Counted from the stretch's first letter, positions 30,111-39,060 are shown. The stretch: 64,000 nt of DNA from Paraescarpia echinospica (GCA_020002185.1 CM034531.1:80159738-80223737); one strand, 5' to 3'. Notes: generated by a model not told the origin, from the sequence alone. Made by a program: numbers and translations.

Positions 30111-30785
30111 TTATGAAATGTAGGGTCTTCTTATCGAAGGTACGATGTCGCCATGGCGACCGCTCACTGGGATGATGCGCAGCAGCGGCACGAGACTGTC
30201 ACCAACAACTCGTGGTTCCACGACATCCGTATAGATGTAGAGTGAGTCGAGCCCTCGTTCCATGGTGATCACGGTGTCGGCTTCCGTGATCAATACCTTG
30301 AACTCGGGTGCATCGGGATCCTTCGGGAGATACTCCAGCGTAGTGGTACGAAAGCCGAGAACGGCGGTCAGTATAGCAGCACGGAAGACGGTATTCGGTG
30401 CCATGTGCACCGATACCTTATGCGTAATGATGTTGTAGCTCAGTTTCACTCGTCCCTCTCCCACCACACGACGTAGAGAGGCGTTAATGGAGAGGATCAG
30501 TGACCACGGATCTTTATAGTATCCGGTTCCGATTCGGATAGTCTTCGTGTGCAGGGACCGTGGGTGCTCTTCGTCTATCGGTAGTGTCACAGCGAACCCC
30601 GCGTCATCGTCTACGATGTTGTACCAACTGTGTGGGTACTGTACCTCCACCAGACCGCATTCCCATTGTCCCCGTAGTAGGATACGTTTCGGTAGCGTCG
30701 TGATGTAGTGGGTCAGCGTGTTGTCGGGGTGCGTGTGCATGGAAGCATTGCTGGGCAACGTGAGATAGAAATCACTCCGTTCCAT
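30111..30785 (-). pseudogene. mCP: Minor capsid (penton-like) protein, C-terminus frameshifted
   Basis: A 224-residue frame beginning SDFYLTLPSNASMHTHPDN and continuing WECGLVEVQYPHSWYN, as in the single-jelly-roll minor capsid proteins expected to form vertices. The N-terminal 210 residues look normal, through VEPRVVGDSLVPLLRIIPV. The frame then stops after SIRRPYIS. Family members continue with a final strand containing a DDTG..VPFE.G.V.V.LHF pattern. That pattern is present here just downstream (about 30030-30118) in a different frame, and roughly a dozen residues before it appear missing. A small deletion with frameshift is the simplest reading. ATG 30785 overlaps the preceding membrane-protein gene by 14 bases. 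Confidence 0.8.
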
Positions 30786-31089
30786 GTTGTTGTTGTTGTT
30801 TCAACGTCGGACTGGGTAGCAGGTAACCCAACGAACTGCTCAACAGGGCCGTCCACAGAGTCGGATCGTGGTGGCCAAACGTCAGGTTGTAGATGCTGAC
30901 CAAGATGACCGTGTACAAGACGAAGACCTGACACAGAAAGACGATCTCCTCTTTGGGACACGCGGTACCGAATATGTGCCATATAGTCCTCTCTTTCTTT
31001 AGTGGTGGTGGCGGTAGAGCGTCGACGTCGTCTTCTTCTTCTTCTTCTTCGTCGCTAACGGTCATACGTGATGTTGTCTCGTCTGCCAT
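30772..31089 (-). CDS. Polinton membrane protein
   Basis: About 105 residues from ATG 31089; the open frame extends upstream only to TTG. An acidic N-terminal stretch (SDEEEEEEDDVD), a proline run and a KKER cluster precede IWHIFGTACPKEEIVFLCQV, a motif I associate with a conserved membrane protein next to the minor capsid gene in animal Polintons. One strong hydrophobic segment (about FLCQVFVLYTVILVSIYNL) and a weaker one (LWTALLSSSLGYLL) follow. Function is unknown; virion membrane or assembly is a guess. A TATAAA (minus strand) overlaps the integrase stop about 40 bases upstream and could be its promoter. Confidence 0.75.
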   Translation of the reverse strand: MADETTSRMTVSDEEEEEEDDVDALPPPPLKKERTIWHIFGTACPKEEIVFLCQVFVLYTVILVSIYNLTFGHHDPTLWTALLSSSLGYLLPSPTLKQQQQHGTE

Positions 31090-31129
31090 ACGTGGACGAC
31101 TGACATCGCGACGGACGCACAATTAGTCT

Positions 31130-32196
31130 TTATAACCCGACGAGACCCTTGGCATCGATCCAGCTGTTGAACTTCGAAGGATATCCGACCCATTTCACCA
31201 ACACCTCCCGTCGCCTGCCTACCTTGCGGCGCTGTACTATCGATTCCACACGGTACAGTTTATCGACCGGAACCGTCACCTTCTGCATCTCCGGTTCGTA
31301 GAAGGTACCGTCCAGTATCTCGCCGAGATCGTCCGTTAGACGATAGACGGGTGGATCGGACGGATGGACTTCGGGTATCGTGAATAGTTCCTCTGTCCAA
31401 TTTATCGTGTAACCTTTATCGAACCGTCTCTTAGCCTTGCTGATACGTATGCGATCCCCCACGTGGTACTTGGGTACACCCTTACCGTGATGACCACCGT
31501 ACAGACGCTGCCACACCTCTTCCTGATTAGTCGCATCCACCTGTGACGGAGACATCCCGATACTGCGGTGAGGTGTGTCGTTGTACGTGCGCACCAGATC
31601 CGGAAGGATATCGATGTACCGCCACGCTTTTTTTGTGTCAGGTATCGCCACATACGCGACATTAGTGTGCGATTGAAGCGTTCCACGATGCTCGCCTTGA
31701 TCTCTGCGTTGAAGGTGGAGAAGAGGTGGATACCGTATCTGTCCAATACACCCCGAACGCTACGGTTATAGAATTCCAGACCTCTATCGGTCTGCAACGA
31801 CAGCGGTTGAATGTCGGTGAAGAGACCGTTCAGTGCCTTCGACACAGACGTCGCCGACTTGTTCTTCAGTGGAACGCATCAGGCGACTTTCGAGAAGACG
31901 TCGATCACCGTGAGCGGGAACGTTGTACCGTCGTTTTCTTTTTTCAGACTGGACACGTCAACGAGATCGGCCTGCCACTGTTGATCCCGTCCTCCGACGA
32001 TCGTGCGCCGACGCTTGAAACGAACTCTGACCGGTTTATGTAGTGTATAGGCGTTCTGTTCCGATAGCCATTGTTCGACGATTTTTCTCGGTACGCGTGG
32101 TATGGCGGTTCGTCGCAAAGACGCGATTCCTCCGTAACTACCCACCTTGGCGGGGTTGAAGTAGACGTCCTCCAGCTGTTTACGACGGCGCACCAT
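31130..32196 (-). pseudogene. INT: Retroviral-type integrase with chromodomain, disrupted
   Basis: An RVE-fold DDE integrase that would insert the element. ATG 32196 (MVRRRKQLEDVYFNP) is the likely start. Seen in order: TLHKPVRVRFKRRR and QWQADLVDVS (first Asp), LQTDRGLEFYN (second Asp), KASIVERFNRTL (Glu), then a C-terminal chromodomain (LYRVESIVQRRK, EVLVKWVGYPSKFNSWI). Two breaks exist. An in-frame TGA (31879-31881) stands where the family has Trp after FSK.A. A -1 shift occurs at an A7 run (31628-31634); the last third lies in that frame and ends at 31130. Apart from these breaks the spacing looks normal. Catalytic residues are all present, so the damage may be recent or partly sequencing error. 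Confidence 0.88.
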
Positions 32197-32334
32197 GATG
32201 ACGTACGTATGATATAATCGATGGTAATCCCGCACACGATGGGAAGTCCGCTGTAAGAAACACCGGTAAACAGACGTGTTAGACTGTCCCGTAGATCACA
32301 CATTATGTCGGTGAATCGAGATGATGCGTCTCTT

Positions 32335-33108
32335 TTATTCGAGACGCTCCCATGTCTTACTAGTCGACGTCGGTGGTGTAGGTAGAGTAGACGGACTCAT
32401 TCGAGATCGTCTCCGCGAGAGGGGTGTCCACTGCAGCGTTCGACGTGCTCTACCGAGCGATCGTGTGGCCGCCGCTTCTATGGTACGCTTCCTTTGTTCC
32501 TGTCGAATGGCCAGTCTCCTGGCCTCGTTACCCACCAACTCCATAGGCAGATTCATGTCGCCGAGTTGATGTGCAAACACCTGCCACCCCGTTGGAGAAC
32601 CGATGGTCTTGCGCTGACGCAACAAATCGTTCACGAGGTCCACCACGTTACTTCCGGGTACCGCTACGCCTTTGTTCATGAGCTCTCCACGCGCATTCCA
32701 CGCGACGTCTCGTTTCAGACGTTCCATCAGTCGTCTGGCTTTGGCCTGGAGGCGTTTGGGAACACAGTCGATGACTTCCGCTTCCACCCCCACCTCCGGA
32801 GGGGTCGGATCCGTATTAGCTCCCGCCACCACCGCCGCCGCCGTGACCACCGGGGACGTGTCCTTGTTGACCGTTATCACGCGCATCGGTTCGCGCGTGC
32901 GTCGATCGGACAACGCGTTGTAGCGTTGCAACACTTGATTATACATGACGACCTTGTCACCGTCGGTGAGATCTTGTCTGTCGAGTATGACGTTCATCTC
33001 GTCGTCGAGTACCTGTACTTTGCGTCCTAGGGTATCCGTCGGTGCCGGTGCGCGTAGACTGTCCAACAGTCGCGGATCTACCAAGGCCATCTTCCGTGCG
33101 TGTTCCAT
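32335..33108 (-). CDS. Conserved Polinton protein, unknown role
   Basis: 257 residues from ATG 33108. The middle (DCVPKRLQAKARRLMERLKRD, then WNARGELMNKG and VPGSNVVDLVNDLLRQR) resembles a protein widely conserved between integrase and ATPase genes in animal Polintons; I know no function. A long N-terminal half contains VMYNQVLQRYNAL. The C-terminus is Arg/Ser/Pro-rich and could be out of frame for its last 40 residues, as it looks unlike the ordered part. The start overlaps the upstream gene by 31 bases. Confidence 0.65.
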   Translation of the reverse strand: MEHARKMALVDPRLLDSLRAPAPTDTLGRKVQVLDDEMNVILDRQDLTDGDKVVMYNQVLQRYNALSDRRTREPMRVITVNKDTSPVVTAAAVVAGANTDPTPPEVGVEAEVIDCVPKRLQAKARRLMERLKRDVAWNARGELMNKGVAVPGSNVVDLVNDLLRQRKTIGSPTGWQVFAHQLGDMNLPMELVGNEARRLAIRQEQRKRTIEAAATRSLGRARRTLQWTPLSRRRSRMSPSTLPTPPTSTSKTWERLE

Positions 33109-33473
33109 CGTTGTCTACTTGAGTAGCACCTGTTTAGCAAGGGTAGCAAGACCGCACCTGCCAAAGGTGCCAGCAGTGCCGACAGGAAACCACCGGTCTG
33201 TCCTCTTCCGCCCTGGTTGTTACCCCGTAGCAAGATGCGACGTCTCCTCGCTGCAGGTGCGTCTCTCTGTGCCAAAGCACGTAGGTTTGTTTTGTACACG
33301 TTCAGAGCACGTCTCTGCACGTCGGTCAAGGGCAAGTTCTTCTTCAATATGTTGTAGGCACACTCGGCTAGTGCACACAACAGATCGGCGTCGGCGTTTC
33401 TGATGATGGCTCGTCTCAATTTCGTGCTCTTGTATCTGTTTAGCGTCTGTATGCAGAGGATGTGTTTCTTCAC
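33078..33473 (-). CDS. Conserved small Polinton virion-type protein; start changed to GTG
   Basis: A 131-codon frame. KLRRAIIRNADADLLCALAE and NILKKNLPLT, then a basic patch, resemble a short conserved protein found near the ATPase in many animal Polintons. QTGGFLSALL followed by hydrophobic LLAPLAGAVLLPLL suggests a GG protease site before a hydrophobic tail. No ATG is in frame between the ATPase stop and this region. The codon at the position where relatives seem to begin is GTG (33471-33473), so the start was probably lost by mutation, or initiation is non-ATG. The last ~15 residues overlap the next gene. Confidence 0.6.
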   Translation of the reverse strand: MKKHILCIQTLNRYKSTKLRRAIIRNADADLLCALAECAYNILKKNLPLTDVQRRALNVYKTNLRALAQRDAPAARRRRILLRGNNQGGRGQTGGFLSALLAPLAGAVLLPLLNRCYSSRQRWNTHGRWPW

Positions 33474-33541
33474 GAGTTCGGATATGCTGTTGTCTTCACG
33501 AGCATGCTGCGACTGAAGGAACGAGGTGCTGCGCGGACGTC

Positions 33542-34159
33542 TTATTCCTTGGGTTGGTACACGTACTGGACACTGTCGTCCGGAAGGACACCCGTGCGCA
33601 GACGCATATCGTATAGCGTGCCCTGTTTCAGATCGACGAGGAGAATACCGTACGGGAGTGACGTGGCGTCTCGGAACGCTTCTTGTACAAACTTCAGGCG
33701 ACCCGGATACATCTGTCGTGCCAAGTGTCCGATCTGTGACGCGTCGCGAGGATTCTTGAAGATCACCATGTAGTGTGCGTTCAGACTGATCGTACGACTC
33801 TCCTTGTTCTTCGGAAACAGGTTCTGCACGAGATACAGTACGGACGTGTTCTGGTGATGACTCTTTTTTGTGAACAAGGTCGTGACCCGTTCGTCCGTTT
33901 CTGCCATCAGATCATCGATGACCACGAGGTTACGCGTCGATGCGTCGAACGCACCGCTCGGTAAGCCTTCCTCGAATCGTACCAGGTCGTTGTCAACGTA
34001 GGCACTCTGCCATACACCGTAACACCACGTGATCTTCTCTGGAGGTGGATCGATCATCGTTGCGGCGTGACGTAGCAGACGCATCACGAACGTGGTCTTA
34101 CCGCATCCCGTCGGTCCCGCAACGATACAGGTGAAGGGGTGTTTCCTTCGCGTGTCCAT
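33542..34159 (-). CDS. ATP: Genome-packaging ATPase (FtsK/HerA-type)
   Basis: 205 residues, intact. Walker A GPTGCGKT at residues 15-22 and Walker B LVVIDD at 78-83, then HHQNTSVLYLVQNLFPKNK and FKNPRDASQIGHLARQ, match the Polinton/adenovirus-like packaging ATPases that would pump the genome into the capsid. Length is normal. ATG 34159 abuts the stop of the small membrane-protein gene with no spacer (TAG then ATG). Confidence 0.93.
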   Translation of the reverse strand: MDTRRKHPFTCIVAGPTGCGKTTFVMRLLRHAATMIDPPPEKITWCYGVWQSAYVDNDLVRFEEGLPSGAFDASTRNLVVIDDLMAETDERVTTLFTKKSHHQNTSVLYLVQNLFPKNKESRTISLNAHYMVIFKNPRDASQIGHLARQMYPGRLKFVQEAFRDATSLPYGILLVDLKQGTLYDMRLRTGVLPDDSVQYVYQPKE

Positions 34160-34339
34160 CTAGTAGTCACCGGTGGTGTTCGACAATGTCGCGTTGACCA
34201 CTGTGCTGTTAGTTGCGACGACGACACCTCCACCACACCAACGAAGGAAGGGATCGCGGAACAAGACGTACAAGACGTACAGATACAGACCGAGTATTCC
34301 CACTAGTGCTACAGCTACAAGCGTTCCCGTCCGTGACAT
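34160..34339 (-). CDS. 59-residue single-pass membrane protein
   Basis: A short frame from ATG 34339 to TAG 34160. It begins MSRTGTLVAVALVGILGLYL and has a hydrophobic helix over residues 7-27 ending in FRD, then a Gly/Val stretch and a polar tail with Asn-X-Ser/Thr sites (NST, NAT, NTT). The stop is directly followed by the ATPase ATG, which supports it being real. Small membrane proteins occur in other Polintons, but I cannot assign a role. Confidence 0.65.
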   Translation of the reverse strand: MSRTGTLVAVALVGILGLYLYVLYVLFRDPFLRWCGGGVVVATNSTVVNATLSNTTGDY

Positions 34340-34440
34340 GCTACGTTATGACTATCGATTGTGTGGCATCTGGCTAAATAGTGTTATCTTTTTTTTTTCT
34401 TTTTCGTGTGTCTCCGCCTACTAACCGCGTGACAGCTAGA

Positions 34441-34480
34441 GGCGCCTATAACCCCAACTGACGTAGGGGCGCATTTCCTC
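34441..34480. promoter_or_regulatory. 40-bp repeated element, copy after POLB
   Basis: GGCGCCTATAACCCCA, then a variable loop, then GTAGGGGCGCATTTCCTC. The same element is at 39152-39193 in the same orientation. On the minus strand it can form a CCCC/GGGG hairpin with a 10-base loop and carries GGGGTTATA. It begins 24 bases after the POLB stop and lies about 100 bases before the 59-residue gene, so it could be a 3' RNA signal or a promoter. Confidence 0.6.
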
Positions 34481-34503
34481 ATCGTGTCAGCAGTGGTTCG
34501 GCA

Positions 34504-37500
34504 TTACACGTCCACCGGCCCCGTGGTGATTCCGTCTTCGTTGACCACGCGCTTGGCATAGAAGTAGGTCAACGCCGCACGTTCCTGGATGCACGTCAGC
34601 ACGGACGAGTGATTGACCCGGAACCCGCGGTTCTTCCCACTTCCACTGCAACGATTGGTCAACATGTCCAGGAACGACTGCTTGTCGATGGTGTTGAGTC
34701 GTTTGTTCAGACCTTTGGTGCTGTATTTATCGACCGTACCCGAACAATAGTAGGTCTTGCTGCACAGACCCAGGAAACAGTCACCGGACCATTCGACCTT
34801 CAAGAGTCCCGGTGTTCTCTTGTCGTACGCCTTGCGCTCCTTGCAACACGTCTCGGTGCCGTTCCACGGACTTCCGGCCAGGCGACAGAGCACGTAGTCG
34901 TTCTGATGATCGTCGCAACATTCGGACGGTAGCCATTCGGAGCGGTGATGATAGTAGTGGTCGCGCAGTGCCGGGGTCACGAGGTCGTCGACGGACTCAC
35001 CGGCCAGAGCCAAATAGGCGCTGTCCGTATCGGTTTCGCAGTACTCGAACAGCGGACGATCCACGTACCTGACCATGAAGTCGTAGTAGAACTCCAACAT
35101 ACGCAGTTTGGCCCACTGCAACACGAAGAATCCCACGTGTGTGGGCAGTGCGTATTTGACGGTGCGTTTGTGCATTTCGATCTCGTATGCATCGGCAGCG
35201 ACGACGTCGAGTTGACGGAAGCGACGATTGTTGATCGCGGTCGATGCACTCTTCTCCGTGCAGTAGGTGACCTCGCGGTGCTTATCGACGTTGGTGATAA
35301 ATTTCCCGTAGGACGAATTGCCCATAAGTTTGTAGGTATCCGCGATCATGGCCTTGTCGGGATGGGCGTCTCCTTCGCGACGTGCGGTGGACACCGCCTC
35401 GCCGAATCGTCGGAAGCAGGCGACCGGTGTGTACTCGATGACCTGGTAGACGTGCGTCACCTCGAGTCCGTGCGCGAGGTACCATCGCAAGAGTGGTGTG
35501 GCGAGCAAGATCTTATCCCCTCGATAACTCCCGACGAGCATGCGTCGCGGAGTTGCCATGATGTTGTGTTCTTCGGCGTAGCGACGCATGAACGGTCCGA
35601 GATCATCGCGGGTCAGGTGAATGTTCTTGAAGATGGGCTGCATCTCGGCAAAGTGTGCGCGCAGGTCCTCCGGTACACGTATGTCGCACTGAATCATACC
35701 GAACACGCTACCGTTGCACACACCTGTCAGGATCTGTTGTGACGTCATTTTCCAGCGCACGTGTCGACGACGTTGGCGAACGTCCAGAAACTTTTGTACG
35801 CACGGATCGCGTCTCGTGACCTTCCACTCGCATTCCCACAATTCGACGACCCTCACAAAGTGTCGAAGATAGGCTGTGTTCTTTCGTGTTTCGGCGAGCA
35901 GTTGCATCATGGGTTTCCCGCTGACCTCGTTGAACTCGCGTCCGGTGCACGGACACCCGTGGTAGTAGCATCCGTGAAACTGATAGGCCGTCTTCGTTTC
36001 ACTGCACCAACCGTCCACCAACAGTTTACCGATGCGCTTCTCTCGACCGTTGGACTGATGACGTATGGTGAGTCCCGTGCTTTCGGACTCCCACGTAAGC
36101 CAATCGACAGCCATCTGACCTGTGGGCTGTGCCACTTCGGGACGGAACTCCTTCTCTTCCCGTCGCCGCGTGTACCATCCAGTCGGCATCTCTTGTGATA
36201 TCGACCACAGATACAATGCATTCGCATCGTAGCCCACAATGGACTGACACGTTCGAGCCGCATCACCGTAGTCGTTACGACGTATCTTCGTGACCCTCTT
36301 CTCGTGATGTCTGGTGAAGATGAGTGACGGTCCTCCGACGATGTTCTCTCTGATGAGCTGGTGGACGTCCTTGTTCGTCTCGTTGAAGAGCGTAAAGAAC
36401 GTCCTCTCCGGTACATAGGTGAACAGGTAGGACAAGGTCAAACCAGGTATACTGATCCCTTGTTTGAACATGTCGAGTCCGCGGTGTTGGTAGAAGTCGA
36501 ACTGTTTGGCGATGGCTTCCAAGAACGGTACGACGTCTCTGTTGTTATACCAGACGAGAAAGTCTCGCAAAGTCTCCATGTCGTTGTCTCGCCACACCTT
36601 CCGACATCGTGTGTAGTCGTCGTCGGATATACCTTCGTTTTTCAGACAACAGAAGAAGGCCTCTTTGGGAGGTAGAACGGTGTCGTCGAGTCTCTCCAAG
36701 CTGTCCATGTATTCGTACGGGAAGTGACCTTTCGTGACTGTACAACCGTACGCTTTCAGGTACTTGTCGTACGAGAATCCCGGGGCAATGTAATGAGTCA
36801 TGTCGAGGAATTTGAGGTTGTCCGTCGATAGACACATAAACGTGTTGCCACGTTTGATCACGTGAAACGTCTCCTCCTCCTCCTTCTCCTCCTCCTCTCC
36901 GTCCTCTGTTGCTTTCTTTTCGGACAGGAAGTAGGGTACCAGGAACTGTTTGACGACGTTCAGATCGTACCTGCCCGAGTTGAAACCGATGACGGGCAAC
37001 TGATGAAGCCAACCGTACAATTGCCCCATGAGAGTTTTGTAGGGATTGGTCGGTTGTCGCTGTGACTCGTTGTCCCCCGCCTCCTCCACGGCGGACGCTT
37101 CCTGTTCGTTCCACTTCCTGATAGCCTCTGTGAGCTCGTGTAGGATGCCCTCGTACCTGTCTACGATGACTTCGTAGGCTGCTTCGCTCATGTTCTGAAG
37201 GATGGTCATCATGTCGGATACCAACTTGTTGCTGTCACCATCCGTGATGAGACATTGCACCTGTTCGAATCCGGGTACGTTACTCGCCAGGGACACACTC
37301 AACGGTACGTGACGAGCCACCCAGTGGACCTTGGCACTGTCCGACGGAAGCTGCGATGTATCGAACCAGGACTCGAAGTCGAAGGTGGCGCGATACGGAT
37401 AGTAGCGCAACCATTCGGCAACGTGAATGTTTTCGTCGTCCAATCGCTGGAAGACTGTCGGCGACGGATGGTAGACGCCACCGGAATAGATCTTTCGCAC

Positions 37501-38880
37501 GCCTCCCGTACACCCGCGCTCGTGTCGTTCTAGTTCGGATACGCGGCTCCATAGTGCATCGCCACACTTCCTACATCGATACGAATGACAGTACATGTTC
37601 ACGTCTTGTATGTAGGAAAAGTGTGTCTCGTGAAGATTGATGTACATCGTTTCAGGATAATGACACAAGGAACGGCGTACGAGTTCAGCAGTCACCTTTC
37701 CACCTTCTTCCGGTTCGACGAGTGTGTAGACGCACACGTTGGTCTCAAAGGTGGTCTCGACGCGATAGAGATCGTCCATCGTCATCCCGTCAAAGTCTTT
37801 CATTGCCACCCCGTCACGGTCGTACTTCGCGTAGAGTACCCGCACAGCGGGTTCCAGGTGGTATCGGTCGCATCCGCGATGCAGAGCCAGACATCGGAAG
37901 AGACACAGATTGTCGGTGTACTTTTTCTTGTGGACCGAGTCTCTTTCCAATCCGATGACGGCTTTGATTCGTTTGATGTACCTCGGCAGTGTGATGTCCA
38001 CACATCCTATCGGATGATGTACGATGTGATTGACGAAGAAGGTAACATTCGTGACCACCTCACATACCCATTGACTGTCCGGACGCTGATTGATGACCCA
38101 CTGCAGCACGTCTGTTTCTCGGATACGTTCCAGAAAGGCATCAAAGTCTGCAGTGTTTGTGATCAGACACGGTTCGTCAAGGTAACGACCACAACAGTTA
38201 CAGGACGAATGATAATACCTGTACCTGTTCGTGGTCTTGTTCCTTAACACAAACCCGTAACTAAGATTAATCTTAAACGCGTGCGTCTGTTCGCGGAACA
38301 TGCGTTTCAGTGACGGTTCTAGGGCACTCGTGTCCGGTGTCGACACTCTGTAATTGTACCTGGATTGCACAGGTCCTCTAGCCGTGTGGGTTCGGATGGT
38401 CGACCAGTGATCTCGGACGACGTCTTGTAGTTCCCTCGATAGAGTATCGGTGAAGGGAAGTCGGGGTGGTGGTTGTATCGGGTCGTCGTCGTCGTAGTCG
38501 TCAGCAACACTCACACGGGATCGCTCTGTGCGTCTCGCTCGTTTGCATAGGGGTGGGTCGTTCGCTTCCATACATACCGACTTCGCGACACTCACACGTG
38601 GTCGCTCTGTGCGTCTCGCTCGTTTGCGTAGGGGTGGGTCGTTCGCTTCCATACATACCGACTTCATATGACGTAACAGGCTGTCACGTCTCGTGAACTC
38701 ACGTGCACATCTCTCACAACGATGCAGTGTAGCACTAGATGGCGCCACTCGTGACGGTGATTTACTGTAGGCATGATCGTCGTGTGTTGTTGATGATGAA
38801 TGTGTTTGGTCTATATGACGTTGTATGTCGGCGTGTGTATCGAGCACGAGACCGCAGTGACGACACGTGTGCTGTTTCAT
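34504..38880 (-). CDS. POLB: Protein-primed family B DNA polymerase
   Basis: 1458 residues, intact. It should replicate the element from a protein-linked terminus. Exonuclease motifs: FDFE (500-503), IGFNSGRYDL (631-640), YNNRD (778-782). Polymerase motifs: YDANALYLW (884-892), KLMGNSSYG (1184-1192), DTDS (1284-1287), KTY (1375-1377). Between A and B, FHGCYYHGCP (968-977) is the embedded VSR-like segment typical of Polinton polymerases. N-terminal extras: two C2H2 zinc fingers (6-27 and 55-76), a tandem duplication of a 26-residue basic segment (KRARRTER, about 73-126), a DNLCLFRCLA segment (323-332) reminiscent of OTU-type cysteine proteases, and a zinc-finger-like CRKCG..H..GC (436-457). 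An acidic run (EEEEKEEEE, 662-670) interrupts the exonuclease domain. A TATA tract lies about 40 bases before the ATG. Confidence 0.96.
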   Translation of the reverse strand: MKQHTCRHCGLVLDTHADIQRHIDQTHSSSTTHDDHAYSKSPSRVAPSSATLHRCERCAREFTRRDSLLRHMKSVCMEANDPPLRKRARRTERPRVSVAKSVCMEANDPPLCKRARRTERSRVSVADDYDDDDPIQPPPRLPFTDTLSRELQDVVRDHWSTIRTHTARGPVQSRYNYRVSTPDTSALEPSLKRMFREQTHAFKINLSYGFVLRNKTTNRYRYYHSSCNCCGRYLDEPCLITNTADFDAFLERIRETDVLQWVINQRPDSQWVCEVVTNVTFFVNHIVHHPIGCVDITLPRYIKRIKAVIGLERDSVHKKKYTDNLCLFRCLALHRGCDRYHLEPAVRVLYAKYDRDGVAMKDFDGMTMDDLYRVETTFETNVCVYTLVEPEEGGKVTAELVRRSLCHYPETMYINLHETHFSYIQDVNMYCHSYRCRKCGDALWSRVSELERHERGCTGGVRKIYSGGVYHPSPTVFQRLDDENIHVAEWLRYYPYRATFDFESWFDTSQLPSDSAKVHWVARHVPLSVSLASNVPGFEQVQCLITDGDSNKLVSDMMTILQNMSEAAYEVIVDRYEGILHELTEAIRKWNEQEASAVEEAGDNESQRQPTNPYKTLMGQLYGWLHQLPVIGFNSGRYDLNVVKQFLVPYFLSEKKATEDGEEEEKEEEETFHVIKRGNTFMCLSTDNLKFLDMTHYIAPGFSYDKYLKAYGCTVTKGHFPYEYMDSLERLDDTVLPPKEAFFCCLKNEGISDDDYTRCRKVWRDNDMETLRDFLVWYNNRDVVPFLEAIAKQFDFYQHRGLDMFKQGISIPGLTLSYLFTYVPERTFFTLFNETNKDVHQLIRENIVGGPSLIFTRHHEKRVTKIRRNDYGDAARTCQSIVGYDANALYLWSISQEMPTGWYTRRREEKEFRPEVAQPTGQMAVDWLTWESESTGLTIRHQSNGREKRIGKLLVDGWCSETKTAYQFHGCYYHGCPCTGREFNEVSGKPMMQLLAETRKNTAYLRHFVRVVELWECEWKVTRRDPCVQKFLDVRQRRRHVRWKMTSQQILTGVCNGSVFGMIQCDIRVPEDLRAHFAEMQPIFKNIHLTRDDLGPFMRRYAEEHNIMATPRRMLVGSYRGDKILLATPLLRWYLAHGLEVTHVYQVIEYTPVACFRRFGEAVSTARREGDAHPDKAMIADTYKLMGNSSYGKFITNVDKHREVTYCTEKSASTAINNRRFRQLDVVAADAYEIEMHKRTVKYALPTHVGFFVLQWAKLRMLEFYYDFMVRYVDRPLFEYCETDTDSAYLALAGESVDDLVTPALRDHYYHHRSEWLPSECCDDHQNDYVLCRLAGSPWNGTETCCKERKAYDKRTPGLLKVEWSGDCFLGLCSKTYYCSGTVDKYSTKGLNKRLNTIDKQSFLDMLTNRCSGSGKNRGFRVNHSSVLTCIQERAALTYFYAKRVVNEDGITTGPVDV

Positions 38881-38920
38881 CGTACCTACAACTGAAGGAT
38901 GGGAGATCCTTGCAGGTGTC

Positions 38921-38954
38921 TATATATATATATATCCTACACTGTGTGACGTCA
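38921..38954 (-). promoter_or_regulatory. POLB promoter: TATA tract and CRE
   Basis: (TA)n at 38921-38935, about 40-55 bases upstream of the POLB ATG, and a perfect TGACGTCA (CREB/ATF site) at 38947-38954 just upstream of it. Spacing fits a TATA promoter with a proximal CRE. Confidence 0.6.
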
Positions 38955-39060
38955 TAAGAGGTGTGACTTGTATGAGTGTGCGTGTATGTATTCACCGATC
39001 GCAACGAGCTATGAAGGTAACAAGAACAACAGACACCAGAATCCTGGATTACATACCATC

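Noticed and set aside
34609..38247. Plus-strand frames of up to 265 codons opposite POLB
   Set aside because: They are shadows of the intact polymerase and show no motifs.
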